DNA of 64,000 nucleotides from Bacteroidales bacterium (lineage in GTDB: Bacteria; Bacteroidota; Bacteroidia; Bacteroidales; UBA932): positions 1-64,000 of the forward strand of contig JAFZVQ010000034.1 in assembly GCA_017617715.1 (NCBI GenBank). The letters are read 5' to 3'. The notes beneath the pieces were generated by a model. The model saw only the letters and a list, made by a program, of their open reading frames with translations, was not told where the DNA came from and did not search any database. Shown here piece by piece: positions 17,839 through 26,849 of this stretch. A program made the position numbers and the translations under genes. How positions within the stretch are numbered: position 1 is the first letter of the stretch; every line of letters begins with the position of its first letter.

Positions 17839-19605
17839 ATGTACAGAACCCACACTTGCGGAGAGCTCCGCATAGCCGATAAAGGCAAGAAAGTCACCCT
17901 GGCGGGATGGGTGCAGAAATCCCGTAAACTCGGAGGTATGACATTCATCGACCTGCGCGACCGCTACGGCATCACGCAGCTGGTGGTGGAGGCCGACGCA
18001 GCGCCGGAGCTGGTGGAGACCGCTTCCTCGCTCGGGCGCGAGTTCGTGGTCCAGGTGGAGGGCGAGGTGCTCGAACGTGAGAGCAAGAACCCTCGCATAC
18101 CGACCGGTGAGATTGAAATCAAGGTGTTGGGTATCAACATATTGAACCGTTCTGCCGTGCCCCCGTTCACCATTGAGGAGAACTCCGACGGCGGCGAGGA
18201 CCTGCGTGCAAAGTACCGCTACCTCGACCTGCGCCGGCCGCCCCTCCAGAGGGCCCTTGCGCTGCGTCACCGCCTCGCCCAGGAGATCCGCACCTACCTC
18301 GACGGACATGGCTTCATGGAAATAGAGACCCCGTATCTGATCAAGTCCACTCCTGAAGGGGCACGCGATTTCGTGGTGCCTTCCCGTATGAACCCGGGCA
18401 CTTTCTACGCCCTGCCGCAGAGCCCCCAGACCTTCAAGCAGCTGCTGATGGTGGCGGGCTACGACCGCTACTTCCAGATTGTGCGCTGCTTCCGCGACGA
18501 GGACCTGCGTGCCGACCGTCAGCCCGAATTCACCCAGATAGACTGCGAGATGGCGTTCGTGGAGCAGGAGGATGTGCTGAACACCTTCGAGGGCATGATG
18601 CGGCAGATGTTCAAGAACGCCCTCGGTGTGGATATCCCCAACCCGCTGCCCCGTATGAGCTGGTTCGACGCCATGGACAATTACGGCTCCGACAAGCCCG
18701 ACGTGCGCTTCGACATGCGTATCCATGAAGTCACGAAGCTGGTCCAGGGGAGCGGCTTCAGCGTGTTCGACGGCAGCGAGTACATCGGCGCCATCTGCGT
18801 GCCCGGGTGCGGAGAATACACCCGCAAGCAGCTGGACGAGCTGACCGAGTGGGTGAAGCGTCCGCAGGTGGGCGCCGCCGGCCTGGTGTACGTGAAGCTG
18901 AATGCCGACGGCAGCGTGAAGTCGTCGGTGGACAAGTTCTACACGCCTGAGCAGCTGCAGGCCGTGGCTGCCGAGTGCGGCGCTGCGACCGGAGACCTGC
19001 TGCTCCTGATGTGCGGTCCCAAGCGCGCCACGCAGACGCGTCTCGGCGTGCTCCGTATCGAAATGGGCAATCGCCTGGGATTCAGGGATCCGAAGGTGTT
19101 CGCACCGCTGTGGATCGTGGACTTCCCCCTGCTGGAATGGAGCGAGGAGGACCAGCGTTTCTACGCCATGCACCACCCGTTCACATCTCCCAAGCCGGAG
19201 CATGAGAAGTGGTTCTATTCCAATAAGAAAGAGGATCTGGAGCGCGTGTGCGCCAACGCCTACGACTTCGTGCTGAACGGCACCGAGCTGGGCGGCGGCT
19301 CCATCCGTATCCACGACGCCGGGATGCAGGAGCGCATGTTCGAGGTGCTGGGCATCAGCCCCGAGGAGGCGGACTACAAGTTCGGATTCATCATCAACGC
19401 CTTCAAGTTCGGCGCCCCGCCCCATGGCGGTCTCGCATTCGGCTTCGACCGGGTCTGCGCCCTCTTCGGCGGCCAGGAGACGATCCGTGACTACATCGCC
19501 TTCCCTAAGAACAACCAGGGCCGCGACGTGATGATAGATTCCCCTTCCAAGATCGACCAGGTGCAGCTCGACGAGCTCTTCCTCGCATCAACGGTTAAAG
19601 AATAA
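17839..19605 (+). CDS. aspS: Aspartate--tRNA ligase
   Basis: 588 residues, bacterial-type AspRS. N-terminal OB-fold anticodon-binding domain (about 1-110), class II catalytic core with motif 2 [18 protein letters not shown], an inserted GAD domain (about 290-420) and motif 3 GLAFGFDR. Charges tRNA-Asp in the cytoplasm. It is divergent from the SusC gene and is followed 5 nt downstream by the small TSCPD gene. Confidence 0.98.
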   Translation: MYRTHTCGELRIADKGKKVTLAGWVQKSRKLGGMTFIDLRDRYGITQLVVEADAAPELVETASSLGREFVVQVEGEVLERESKNPRIPTGEIEIKVLGINILNRSAVPPFTIEENSDGGEDLRAKYRYLDLRRPPLQRALALRHRLAQEIRTYLDGHGFMEIETPYLIKSTPEGARDFVVPSRMNPGTFYALPQSPQTFKQLLMVAGYDRYFQIVRCFRDEDLRADRQPEFTQIDCEMAFVEQEDVLNTFEGMMRQMFKNALGVDIPNPLPRMSWFDAMDNYGSDKPDVRFDMRIHEVTKLVQGSGFSVFDGSEYIGAICVPGCGEYTRKQLDELTEWVKRPQVGAAGLVYVKLNADGSVKSSVDKFYTPEQLQAVAAECGAATGDLLLLMCGPKRATQTRLGVLRIEMGNRLGFRDPKVFAPLWIVDFPLLEWSEEDQRFYAMHHPFTSPKPEHEKWFYSNKKEDLERVCANAYDFVLNGTELGGGSIRIHDAGMQERMFEVLGISPEEADYKFGFIINAFKFGAPPHGGLAFGFDRVCALFGGQETIRDYIAFPKNNQGRDVMIDSPSKIDQVQLDELFLASTVKE

Positions 19606-19610
19606 TTTCT

Positions 19611-19913
19611 ATGGCAGCAGGAGACGACTTCAGGATTATGGTGGACACCGTGGAGAACGGTGTACGGCATATCACGGCGGCGCCGAGCGCGCTGGTGTGC
19701 TCGAAGCTTATCGATTTTGACCTTGAAGACGGCCGAATCCGGAATCTCCGGTACATGGGCGGCTGCAACGGCAACCTCAAGGCGCTCGGCGCCCTTCTCG
19801 AGGGGGCCACAGTAGAGTTCGCCCTGGAGAGGCTCTCCGGCATCAACTGCGCCGGCCGCGGCACCTCCTGCTCCGACCAGCTCACCCGCATCCTGCGTCA
19901 GGTCTGCAAGTAA
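19611..19913 (+). CDS. TSCPD-domain protein (TIGR03905-like)
   Basis: 100 residues with GGCNGNLKALGALLEG and INCAGRGTSCSDQLTRIL, the conserved core of the small stand-alone TSCPD proteins. Related domains occur at the C-terminus of some ribonucleotide reductases; the conserved Cys residues may bind metal. Cellular role not established. Five bases after aspS, so probably co-transcribed. Confidence 0.85.
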   Translation: MAAGDDFRIMVDTVENGVRHITAAPSALVCSKLIDFDLEDGRIRNLRYMGGCNGNLKALGALLEGATVEFALERLSGINCAGRGTSCSDQLTRILRQVCK

Positions 19914-19926
19914 ATTGTATTGTATC

Positions 19927-21912
19927 TCAGGCCTTTTCGCAGACGAAGTCGAAGAAAGGCTGGATGTCCTTGCGGGAGCTCAGGCGGGCCATGTAGACCT
20001 GGTTGCCGAGGGCGTCCGAAAGGGCGTCGGGCATGCGGCGGCACATGCAGATGCCGAGTGAGGGATCCGATTCGGAAAAGGCTCCGGCGCCATAGCGGGC
20101 CAGGATATCCCCATGTGAATGTTTATAGGTGTAGCAGTCCCGGCGGCTGGCATAGGCGCAGAAGTACTGCTCGCCAGCGCCTTTACGCCGCTGGTCGAAC
20201 GTCACCATGTCGGCCCAGATCTGATAGACGTCTGTGCTGTGGGCGTAATTCATCATGTCTGGCGTGTAGCCGCCTGCGGGGCGCATGTTCACTTCCAGGC
20301 CCACGAAGTCGCCCTTCTTCCCTAGGCCCTCGCGGTCGCGGTCGAGCTTGAAGAACTCCAGGTGGACGAAGCGGCTCTTGATGCCGAACGCCTTGACGGT
20401 GCGGCGGCCTATGCGTGAAAGTGCCGCGGGCACGTCGCGCTCAACCCAGTAGCAGGAGTCGAGGTTGCCGTGGACTATATCCATGATGGGGGTGGGATAG
20501 ACGCCCATGGATTCGAACAGAGGCTCGCCGTGGGAGTCATAGATGGCGTCGTAGGAGGTCAGCAGGCCGGTGATGAATTCCTCCACCACGAAGGCGCCGT
20601 AGTTGGACTCGTGGGCTCCGAACCAATCGCGCAACTCGCTGTCGGAGTGGATTTTGAAGGTGCCGCTGGCGCCCACGCCGTTGTCTGGTTTGGCGATTAT
20701 GGGGAAGCCGGTCTTGCGGGTGAAGGCCTGCACGGCCTTGAGTCCCTCCGCAGCCTTGATCTGACGGGCGGTGGGCACGCCTCCGAGGGCATAGAACTTC
20801 TTCATCTCCGACTTGTTCTTGATGCCGGAGATGTGGTCGGTGTGGAGCCCCGTGGTCACGTTGAAATCAGTGCGCAGGCGGGCGTCCTGCTCCAGCCAAT
20901 ATTCATTATTGGACTCAAGCCAGTCGATATGGCCGTAACGGTGGGCGAACCAGGCCACGGCGCGGTAGACCTCGTCGTAGTCTTCCAGGTTGCGCACCTG
21001 ATAATAGTCGGTGAGGGCGCCGCGAAGCTCGTCGGTGAGCTCTCCGTAGGGTGCGTCCGCGATGCCGAGCACGTTTGCGCCGTTGGCCTTGAGGCCGGCG
21101 CAGAAGTGACTGTAGGTCTGCGGGAAATGGGGGGAAATAAAAACAACGTTCATAAAGGTATACACTTGATTTTCACTGCAAATCTGACGCATTTGCCCGT
21201 TGGCGATCTCCCAGGCGGTGCCGTGGAGCGTGCTGCGGCCGTCCTTTATGAGGATGTAGCCTCCGTCGGGGAAGGTGTAGAAGGAGTGGTTGAAGCTGTC
21301 GGGGAAGATCACGTCCTCGAAAAGCCGCCGGCCGTCTATCATGAAATTCCGCACCTGGGCGTAGTGGGGAACGATACGGATGTTGGTGAGGCCGAGCCCC
21401 GGAAGCCAGCGGCGGTATGCAGGATCCACCGCCTCTCCGGGCATCTCCGGGTGGGAGTACACGAGGCCGGCGCAGTTCATGCTGCCGGCGCTGCATCCCA
21501 TCACGAGGCCTCCGAAGCCGTCCAGCAGCTGCCGGAGTCCGATTTCGTGGAAGAACCTGTTCTGCGTGGGCACATGCCCGCCGCAAAGGACCACCCAGTC
21601 GGCTTCCCGCACGAGTTCCGCCGCCCTGCTGCAATTCCGCCGGTCGAGCATTGTGATGCCCGCAGGCCTGATGCCGGAATTGCGCACGCAGAGGCTCATT
21701 CCGTCCAGCACGCTGTCGGTGAAGGCCTTGTCGTCCGGGGCGGCGCTGACCATAAGGATGACCGGCCGGCAGGACCCGGAACTCCCGGCAGAGCCGCCGC
21801 GGGCCCTGCACACTGCCTCCAGCTCTGCCTTGACGGTGGCCAGAAAGCCATTGTCCTCGGTAAACCTGTCTTCCCCGTAACGGGTAGGACTCCCTGTCAG
21901 GATAAGCGTCAT
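19927..21912 (-). CDS. Fusion: S51 peptidase (cyanophycinase-like) + ATP-grasp ligase
   Basis: 661 residues in one uninterrupted frame. Residues 1-250 are an S51-type peptidase: nucleophile elbow GCSAGSMN, LCGGHV, and a C-terminal YILIKDGRSTLHG segment as in cyanophycinase or peptidase E. Residues 254-661, beginning MNVVFISPHFPQTY (a sequence that looks like a normal protein start), are an ATP-grasp carboxylate-amine ligase: the ATP-binding stretch is FPIIAKPDNGVGASGTF, then VVEEFI, HLEFF and GLEVNMRPAGG. S51 enzymes cut Asp- or isoAsp-type peptide bonds; ATP-grasp enzymes form amide bonds. One chain therefore appears able both to make and to break a peptide or amide. The Met at 21153 might also act as an internal start. 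Substrate unknown. Confidence 0.85.
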   Translation of the reverse strand: MTLILTGSPTRYGEDRFTEDNGFLATVKAELEAVCRARGGSAGSSGSCRPVILMVSAAPDDKAFTDSVLDGMSLCVRNSGIRPAGITMLDRRNCSRAAELVREADWVVLCGGHVPTQNRFFHEIGLRQLLDGFGGLVMGCSAGSMNCAGLVYSHPEMPGEAVDPAYRRWLPGLGLTNIRIVPHYAQVRNFMIDGRRLFEDVIFPDSFNHSFYTFPDGGYILIKDGRSTLHGTAWEIANGQMRQICSENQVYTFMNVVFISPHFPQTYSHFCAGLKANGANVLGIADAPYGELTDELRGALTDYYQVRNLEDYDEVYRAVAWFAHRYGHIDWLESNNEYWLEQDARLRTDFNVTTGLHTDHISGIKNKSEMKKFYALGGVPTARQIKAAEGLKAVQAFTRKTGFPIIAKPDNGVGASGTFKIHSDSELRDWFGAHESNYGAFVVEEFITGLLTSYDAIYDSHGEPLFESMGVYPTPIMDIVHGNLDSCYWVERDVPAALSRIGRRTVKAFGIKSRFVHLEFFKLDRDREGLGKKGDFVGLEVNMRPAGGYTPDMMNYAHSTDVYQIWADMVTFDQRRKGAGEQYFCAYASRRDCYTYKHSHGDILARYGAGAFSESDPSLGICMCRRMPDALSDALGNQVYMARLSSRKDIQPFFDFVCEKA

Positions 21913-21920
21913 ACGGGGTG

Positions 21921-21928
21921 CAAAGATA
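21921..21928 (-). promoter_or_regulatory. -7 box before the S51/ATP-grasp gene
   Basis: TATCTTTG on the minus strand, 8 nt from the ATG at 21912, giving a very short or absent 5' leader if active. No clear -33 element. Confidence 0.5.
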
Positions 21929-22001
21929 GGAATTTTCCCCGAGAACGGCAGTCCTTTGCGCTTTTGGATTATTCTGATTAAATTGCGACAAATTTGGAAT
22001 T

Positions 22002-22457
22002 ATGAAGAGACTGTTTCAAGTATTGGCCATTCTGATGGCGTTCGCGTTGACATCGTGCAATAAGTCCAACGACGGTTGGCTTAAGCTGACGATTTGGGAA
22101 GCCGACCTTGCCGGCCGGGATATTGAGGGGTACGGAGTTCTGGACAAAGGTTTGATGAGATATAAGTTCAACCTTGTTGGATACACTTTCCAATGTGAAT
22201 TCCGATCCGGTACGACTGGTCAGGATGGCTTAGTCAGCGGCAACGGTTTTATGAGCCAGACGCAATTTGCGGGCGAGATAGAGTATAAATACCCTTCAGT
22301 ATCTATACCGTTTAATTATAAGGATGAATCCGGCACCGAAACAGTTTATTACAACGAGGGCACTTTCACCGCGGACGACAAGACTCTCCATTTCGATAGC
22401 TTTATGATATCCAAGGATTTTGTCGTCCCTGACGTGGATTTTGTACGAAAGTGGTAA
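22002..22457 (+). CDS. Hypothetical lipoprotein (151 aa)
   Basis: Signal peptide with lipobox ALTSC. The mature part is short and beta-rich, with alternating aromatic and charged residues and no motif I recognise. It lies between the divergent S51/ATP-grasp gene and the serpin gene with a 70-nt gap to the latter, so co-expression with the serpin is possible. Probably an envelope protein of unknown role. Confidence 0.8.
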   Translation: MKRLFQVLAILMAFALTSCNKSNDGWLKLTIWEADLAGRDIEGYGVLDKGLMRYKFNLVGYTFQCEFRSGTTGQDGLVSGNGFMSQTQFAGEIEYKYPSVSIPFNYKDESGTETVYYNEGTFTADDKTLHFDSFMISKDFVVPDVDFVRKW

Positions 22458-22527
22458 AATACTCCTGCCGGCGGCGCAAGATTCAGGGCCGGAGAGCATT
22501 TATACTGCGTAAAGATATTTGTACGGT

Positions 22528-23847
22528 ATGAAAAAGACATTACTATTTGTTGCAGCGATAGCGCTTGTGTGCGCTTGTGTTGATCCTGCCGACCCGGTGG
22601 TTCCTGTGGATGAACAGATAAAAGTCTCTTCCCCGGAGCCGTCCACCCAGCTCACCAAAGTGGATCTGAGCACCACCGAGCAGGGTTATGTGGATGCCGG
22701 CAACAAGATGGCGTTCAAGTTCCTGGGACAGATGTACGAGGGAAAGAATATGGTCTTGTCCCCGCTCAGCCTCCAATACGTCCTTGCCATGTCCGCCAAC
22801 GGCGCCAGTGGCCAGACCCGGCAGGAGATAATAGATTTCCTCGGCTACGGCAAGGAAGGCGTGGCTGCGCTTAACGCCTACAGCAAGAAATTGCTCGAGC
22901 AGCTTCCGGCCGTGGATCTGGGCGTGACTCTCAAGCTCACCGACGCCTTGCTGGTGAAAAAGGAGCTCCCCCTGCTCCCTGATTTCAAGTCGACCGTCGA
23001 AAAGAATTACTATGCGGCGGTGGAAAACATGGATTTCTCCGATCCCGCAAAAGTGGCCGCACGTGTCAACGAATGGGCCTCAAGAAGCACGAACGGCTTT
23101 ATCGATAAGGTGCTGCAGGCTTCCGACATCTCACCGGTGACCGTTGCACTCCTGATGAACGCCCTGTATTTCAAGGCTAAATGGGCTGGAAGCGAATACG
23201 ATCCCATGTTCCTGGAAGATGCCACCAGTGAAGACACATTCAAGCTTGGCGACGGCACCAGTAAGAAGATGCCTTTCATGAACAACATGCGGCACCACCA
23301 GTATGCTGAAAAGGACGGCTACAAGGTCCTGGCCCTTCCCTATGCGGGCGGCAAGTTCTTCATGTACATACTCCTTCCGGATGAAAACAAGTTTGATGCC
23401 CTGCTTGAAAAGCTCCCGGGCATATCCTGGCGCGCCCTCACATCGGACTTCAAGACCGACGCCGATGTGTACCTGAAGCTTCCCAAATTCGACATCGAAA
23501 ATACATACGACCTCACGAAATCCCTTCAGGCCATGGGCGTGAAGAAGGCATTTAAGGAGGGGCAGGCCGAATTCGACTCCATGTTTGATCCCAAATACAC
23601 GGCAGACATGTATTTCTGGATCAGCAAGGTGATGCAGAAGGCGAAGATATCCGTCGCCGAGTGGGGCACGGAGGCTGCTGCCGTGACCGTGGCCCTGTAC
23701 GCCGGCAATGCCGGTCCCGGGCCCGAACCCAAGCGCATCAACTTCTACTGCGACCATCCGTTCGTTTTCGTGATCGGCGAAGCCACCTCCGGCACCATAC
23801 TCTTCGAAGGCGTCTTCTCCGGCCGCTCTGAGCTCAAGCCGGAATAA
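22528..23847 (+). CDS. Serpin-family protease inhibitor, lipoprotein
   Basis: Start at ATG 22528 (MKKTLLFVAAIALV); the TTG at 22519 is rejected. Lipobox LVCAC, so it is likely anchored in the envelope. Serpin hallmarks: NMVLSPLSLQYVLAM near the N-terminus, NALYFKAKW, the hinge EWGTEAAAVTVA and the C-terminal signature NFYCDHPFVFVIGE ... GTILFEG. The hinge has the small residues needed for loop insertion, so it should be inhibitory. The P1 residue cannot be fixed by eye because the loop contains a Gly/Pro-rich stretch (GNAGPGPEP). A likely role is protection of surface proteins against host or community serine proteases. Confidence 0.93.
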   Translation: MKKTLLFVAAIALVCACVDPADPVVPVDEQIKVSSPEPSTQLTKVDLSTTEQGYVDAGNKMAFKFLGQMYEGKNMVLSPLSLQYVLAMSANGASGQTRQEIIDFLGYGKEGVAALNAYSKKLLEQLPAVDLGVTLKLTDALLVKKELPLLPDFKSTVEKNYYAAVENMDFSDPAKVAARVNEWASRSTNGFIDKVLQASDISPVTVALLMNALYFKAKWAGSEYDPMFLEDATSEDTFKLGDGTSKKMPFMNNMRHHQYAEKDGYKVLALPYAGGKFFMYILLPDENKFDALLEKLPGISWRALTSDFKTDADVYLKLPKFDIENTYDLTKSLQAMGVKKAFKEGQAEFDSMFDPKYTADMYFWISKVMQKAKISVAEWGTEAAAVTVALYAGNAGPGPEPKRINFYCDHPFVFVIGEATSGTILFEGVFSGRSELKPE

Positions 23848-23850
23848 CGA

Positions 23851-23897
23851 TAGATTCTTCGCTGCGGATTTAGATTCTTCGCTGCGCTCAGAATGAC
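23851..23897. repeat. Dispersed convergent-junction repeat (copy A)
   Basis: Two head-to-tail units, TAGATTCTTCGCTGCGGAT and a fuller one continuing CTCAGAATGAC. The same 26-nt theme (GTCATTCTGAGCG-CAGCGAAGAATCT and its complement) recurs at 31.6, 35.9, 40.4 and 53.8 kb, each time between convergent genes. Confidence 0.85.
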
Positions 23898-23927
23898 AAG
23901 GGGCTGACCGGAAACGGCCAGCCCCTT
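23898..23927. terminator. Hairpin terminator between serpin and EF-G2-like genes
   Basis: AAGGGGCTG and CAGCCCCTT pair as a 9-bp stem around a 12-nt loop. It sits between convergent stops at 23847 and 23948 and can serve both strands; the T-tract is weak. Confidence 0.7.
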
Positions 23928-23947
23928 GGCTATAAAGCGGAAACGGA

Positions 23948-26041
23948 TTAGTCTTCCTCCTGCTCCTGGGCTGCGTAGTCGGCGAGGAGCTTGGTCTGGA
24001 CATCACCCGGCACAGGCTGATAGTCGGCGAACTCCATCGTGAAGGTGGCGGAGCCGGCGGTCAGCGAACTGAGGGTGGTGGAGTAGCGGTAGAGCTCTGC
24101 CAGAGGCACGCGGGCCTTGAGGATGGCGAAGCCCTTGTCGGCGCCCATGTCGCCGAGCATGCCGCGGCGGTTCTGGAGGTCGGACATGACCGCACCCTGA
24201 TACTCGCTCGGAGTCATCACCTCGACGTTGTAGATAGGCTCGAGGATCTTCGGACCTGCGTTGCGGAAAGCCTCACGGAAGGCGTTGCGGCCTGCGATGA
24301 TGAAGGCGATTTCCTTGGAGTCCACCGGGTGCATCTTGCCGTCATACACGAAGACGCGGATGTCGCGGGCGTAGGAACCGGTCAGAGGGCCCTCGACCAT
24401 TCTTTCCTTGATACCCTTGAGGATAGCGGGCATGAAGCCGAGGTCGATGGAACCACCCACGACGCAGTTGTAGAACTCCAGCTTGCCGCCCCATTCGAGT
24501 TCGGTGATATCCTGGGTCTTGATGTTGAGCTGGGTCTCTTTGCCGTCGATCTTGAACTTGGTGTTGAGTTCGCCTTCGGCAGGGCAGACGAGCAGGTGGA
24601 CTTCGCCGAACTGGCCGGCGCCGCCGGACTGCTTCTTGTGCCTGTACTGGGCGGTAGCGATCTTGGTGATGGTCTCACGATAGGGCACCTTCGGGGCGAA
24701 GAGCTCGACTTCGAGGCCGAACTCGTTGTTCAGACGCCACTTGACGATGTTGATGTGCTGCTCGCCGTTGCCGCTGAGGATGGTCTGGCGGAGCTCCTTG
24801 GAGTATTCCACGACCACGGTGGGATCCTGTGCGGCGATCTTCTTGAGGGCGTCGCCGAGTTTCTGGTCGTCCTGCTGGACCTTGGCCTTGATGGCGCAGC
24901 GGTACTTGGGAGCGGGATACTGGATCTTGTCGTAGCAGATGCCTGAACCGGGAGCGGACAGGGTGGTGCTGGAACGGCTGTTCTTGAGCTTCACGGCGCA
25001 ACCGAAGTCTCCGGCGTGGAGGTTGGTCACAGCCTCTTTCTTCGAACCTGCCACGGCGTAGATGGCGGAGAAACGGTCCTTGCCGCCGGACACGGGATCT
25101 TCGAGATCCATGCCGGTGGTGAGGGTGCCGCTCATCACCTTGAAGTAGGAAACTTCACCGAGGTGCTGTTCGACATCGTTCTTGTAGATGAAGAGGGAGG
25201 CGGGGCCGTCTTCCTTGCATGCGGGAGCCGGAGCCACGTCCTTGATGAACTCCATCAGGCGCTTCACGCCGATGTCTTTCTTTCCGCACACGCAGAACAC
25301 GGGATAAAGGTCACCGCTGGTGATGCCCTTGTTCATGCCGGTGTGGATTTCCTCCTCGCTGAGGGTGCCTTCTTCGAAGTATTTCTCCATCAGGGCGTCG
25401 TCGAATTCGGCGGCCTTCTCGATGAGCTGCTCGCGGTATTCTTCGGCCTGGTCGGCGTATTCTGCGGGGATGTCAAGGACGTCGTTGCCCTTGTAGTATT
25501 TCATTGTCAGAACGTCGATGACGCCGTCGAAGGATGCACCGGCTCCGGCAGGGAACTGGACGTTGATCATCTTGCCTCCGAAGGTCTCCTTCAGGGAGTT
25601 CTGGACGTTGTCCCAGTCGGCCTTGTCGGCGTCGAGCTGACCCACGGCGATAATCATGGGGAGCTTCTGGCTCTCGGCCCTGCGCACAAAGCTTTCGGTG
25701 CCGACTTCCACGCCCTGCTGGGCGTTGATCACGAGCACGCCGCTCTCGCACACGCGGAAAGCGGAGTAGGCCCCGCCGATGAAGTCGTCGGAACCGGGAG
25801 CGTCGATGAAGTTGATCTTGCTGCCGGCGAACTCTGCATACAGAGGGGTCGCGTAGATGGAACGCTGGTTGATTTTTTCGAGCTCGTTGTTGTCAGACAG
25901 GGTGTTCTTGTCTTCGACAGTGCCCATACGGGAAATTACTTTGCCCTCGAAGAGCATCGCTTCTGCGAGTGTGGTTTTGCCCGACTTCGTGGCGCCGAGG
26001 AGAACGACGTTGCGGACTTCTTTGGTTTGGTATTCTTTCAT
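23948..26041 (-). CDS. EF-G paralogue (EF-G2 / FusA2-like translation factor) with atypical GTPase motifs
   Basis: 697 residues with the EF-G domain order: G domain, OB-like domain II, domain III, domain IV and domain V. The P-loop is GATKSGKTT and G3 is DAPG. The G4 motif NKxD is absent: the aligned segment reads VGQLDADK. A Bacteroides thetaiotaomicron EF-G paralogue lacking GTPase activity is known to support translation during carbon starvation and gut colonisation; this protein looks like that type, though family membership is inferred by eye. It is probably transcribed alone from the promoter at 26073-26104 and ends at a shared hairpin with the serpin gene. Confidence 0.85.
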   Translation of the reverse strand: MKEYQTKEVRNVVLLGATKSGKTTLAEAMLFEGKVISRMGTVEDKNTLSDNNELEKINQRSIYATPLYAEFAGSKINFIDAPGSDDFIGGAYSAFRVCESGVLVINAQQGVEVGTESFVRRAESQKLPMIIAVGQLDADKADWDNVQNSLKETFGGKMINVQFPAGAGASFDGVIDVLTMKYYKGNDVLDIPAEYADQAEEYREQLIEKAAEFDDALMEKYFEEGTLSEEEIHTGMNKGITSGDLYPVFCVCGKKDIGVKRLMEFIKDVAPAPACKEDGPASLFIYKNDVEQHLGEVSYFKVMSGTLTTGMDLEDPVSGGKDRFSAIYAVAGSKKEAVTNLHAGDFGCAVKLKNSRSSTTLSAPGSGICYDKIQYPAPKYRCAIKAKVQQDDQKLGDALKKIAAQDPTVVVEYSKELRQTILSGNGEQHINIVKWRLNNEFGLEVELFAPKVPYRETITKIATAQYRHKKQSGGAGQFGEVHLLVCPAEGELNTKFKIDGKETQLNIKTQDITELEWGGKLEFYNCVVGGSIDLGFMPAILKGIKERMVEGPLTGSYARDIRVFVYDGKMHPVDSKEIAFIIAGRNAFREAFRNAGPKILEPIYNVEVMTPSEYQGAVMSDLQNRRGMLGDMGADKGFAILKARVPLAELYRYSTTLSSLTAGSATFTMEFADYQPVPGDVQTKLLADYAAQEQEED

Positions 26042-26072
26042 TGTATGATGTGTTGTTAATTATCCAAGTCCG

Positions 26073-26104
26073 CAAAGTTAGTAAATTTCACACTGAATAC
26101 CAAA
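26073..26104 (-). promoter_or_regulatory. Promoter of the EF-G2-like gene
   Basis: On the minus strand, -33 TTTG (26104-26101) and -7 TAACTTTG (26080-26073) are separated by 20 nt, a full match to the Bacteroidetes primary promoter, about 32 nt before the ATG. It overlaps the last codons of the upstream 62-aa ORF. Confidence 0.75.
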
Positions 26105-26266
26105 ATAATAATTGAACAGTTCCGAGCCTGTGCAGCCCAGCTCGCCGAGAAGCAGCTCGTCGAGGTCGTCGGGGCAGACGCGGAGCGCTCGGCAGATGGC
26201 TTCATAGCTGGAATAGGACCCTCCTTCGAGGAGGGATGCGAAACGGGGGTAGGTGTTTTTTCTCAT
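26078..26266 (-). CDS. Small conserved-looking hypothetical protein (62 aa)
   Basis: The sequence is convincingly protein-like: a helix with EAICRALRVCPDDLDELLLGELG resembles the second half of a DNA-binding or helical regulator and is preceded by TYPRFASLLEGGSYSSYE. It is rich in charged and Leu residues and has no signal peptide. It lies divergent from the HTH regulator at 26462 and upstream of the EF-G2-like gene, whose promoter lies in its 3' end. No function assigned. Confidence 0.6.
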   Translation of the reverse strand: MRKNTYPRFASLLEGGSYSSYEAICRALRVCPDDLDELLLGELGCTGSELFNYYFGIQCEIY

Positions 26267-26436
26267 ATACGGACTATTTGTAGCGCAAAGTTTAACATTT
26301 GTGGCGTCATTTGCAACATTTTCCCGGTGGTAAAAACGGGGGTAAAAATAAGTTCTTACGATTTTTTAAGAAAAATGTAGCAATATACGCCGCAAAAGTG
26401 GCGGAAAACGCTATGGTATAAGCGGTTAAGAAGTCT

Positions 26437-26444
26437 TAATTTTG
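26437..26444 (+). promoter_or_regulatory. -7 box of the HTH regulator promoter
   Basis: TAATTTTG matches TAnnTTTG, 17 nt before the ATG at 26462; no clear -33 element. Confidence 0.45.
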
Positions 26445-26461
26445 CAGTGCGTTTTCGAAGG

Positions 26462-26812
26462 ATGGATAAGTTTCACGAAAATATTCAAAAAGTTCGCATT
26501 AAGCTCAATCTGTCGCAGGAGGTAATTGCAGACAAGATGGGCATAGACCGCACTACTTTCAACCGTTTTGAGACCGGAAAGACAGCGCTGTTCTCCAAGA
26601 ATATGCGCAAGTTTGCCAAAGTCGTGGAACTGAGCGAAGAAGAAATCCTTCTCGGCGACAACCCTTCCGGCTATCTGCGTGAAGGCTCCCTGGAAGACCG
26701 TATGCAGGAACTGAGCGATAAAATCGATTTTCTGACCGTCCAGCTGGACCGTATCTCCTCGGCAATCCAGAAGCTCACCGGCAAGACCGGGTCCAAGAAA
26801 GACGGGGACTGA
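26462..26812 (+). CDS. XRE-type HTH regulator with C-terminal coiled coil
   Basis: Start at ATG 26462 ([12 protein letters not shown]). Residues 5-60 are an XRE/Cro helix-turn-helix ([20 protein letters not shown]), and residues about 80-115 form a heptad-patterned helix ([20 protein letters not shown]) that should dimerise. A short DNA-binding regulator, possibly autoregulated from the AT-rich divergent region 26267-26461, which holds the inverted repeat CCGCC...GGCGG. The target is unknown. The basic C-terminus ends [10 protein letters not shown]. Confidence 0.85.
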   Translation: MDKFHENIQKVRIKLNLSQEVIADKMGIDRTTFNRFETGKTALFSKNMRKFAKVVELSEEEILLGDNPSGYLREGSLEDRMQELSDKIDFLTVQLDRISSAIQKLTGKTGSKKDGD

Positions 26813-26836
26813 GTTGCCTTTCTCCACATTTGTGTT

Positions 26837-26844
26837 TAACTTTG
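26837..26844 (+). promoter_or_regulatory. -7 box abutting rnhB start
   Basis: TAACTTTG ends 5 nt before the rnhB ATG, implying a leaderless or nearly leaderless transcript if used. Confidence 0.45.
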
Positions 26845-26849
26845 CAACT

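Noticed and set aside
17725..19425. Extension of the SusC frame upstream to 19425
   Set aside because: It runs antisense through aspS. The SusC signal peptide and STN domain begin at 17724; the extension is a GC-rich antisense artefact with no domain.
20470..21981. 503-residue plus-strand ORF opposite the S51/ATP-grasp gene
   Set aside because: Its His/Gly/Val-rich composition is typical of antisense frames, while the minus strand has clear catalytic motifs for both domains.
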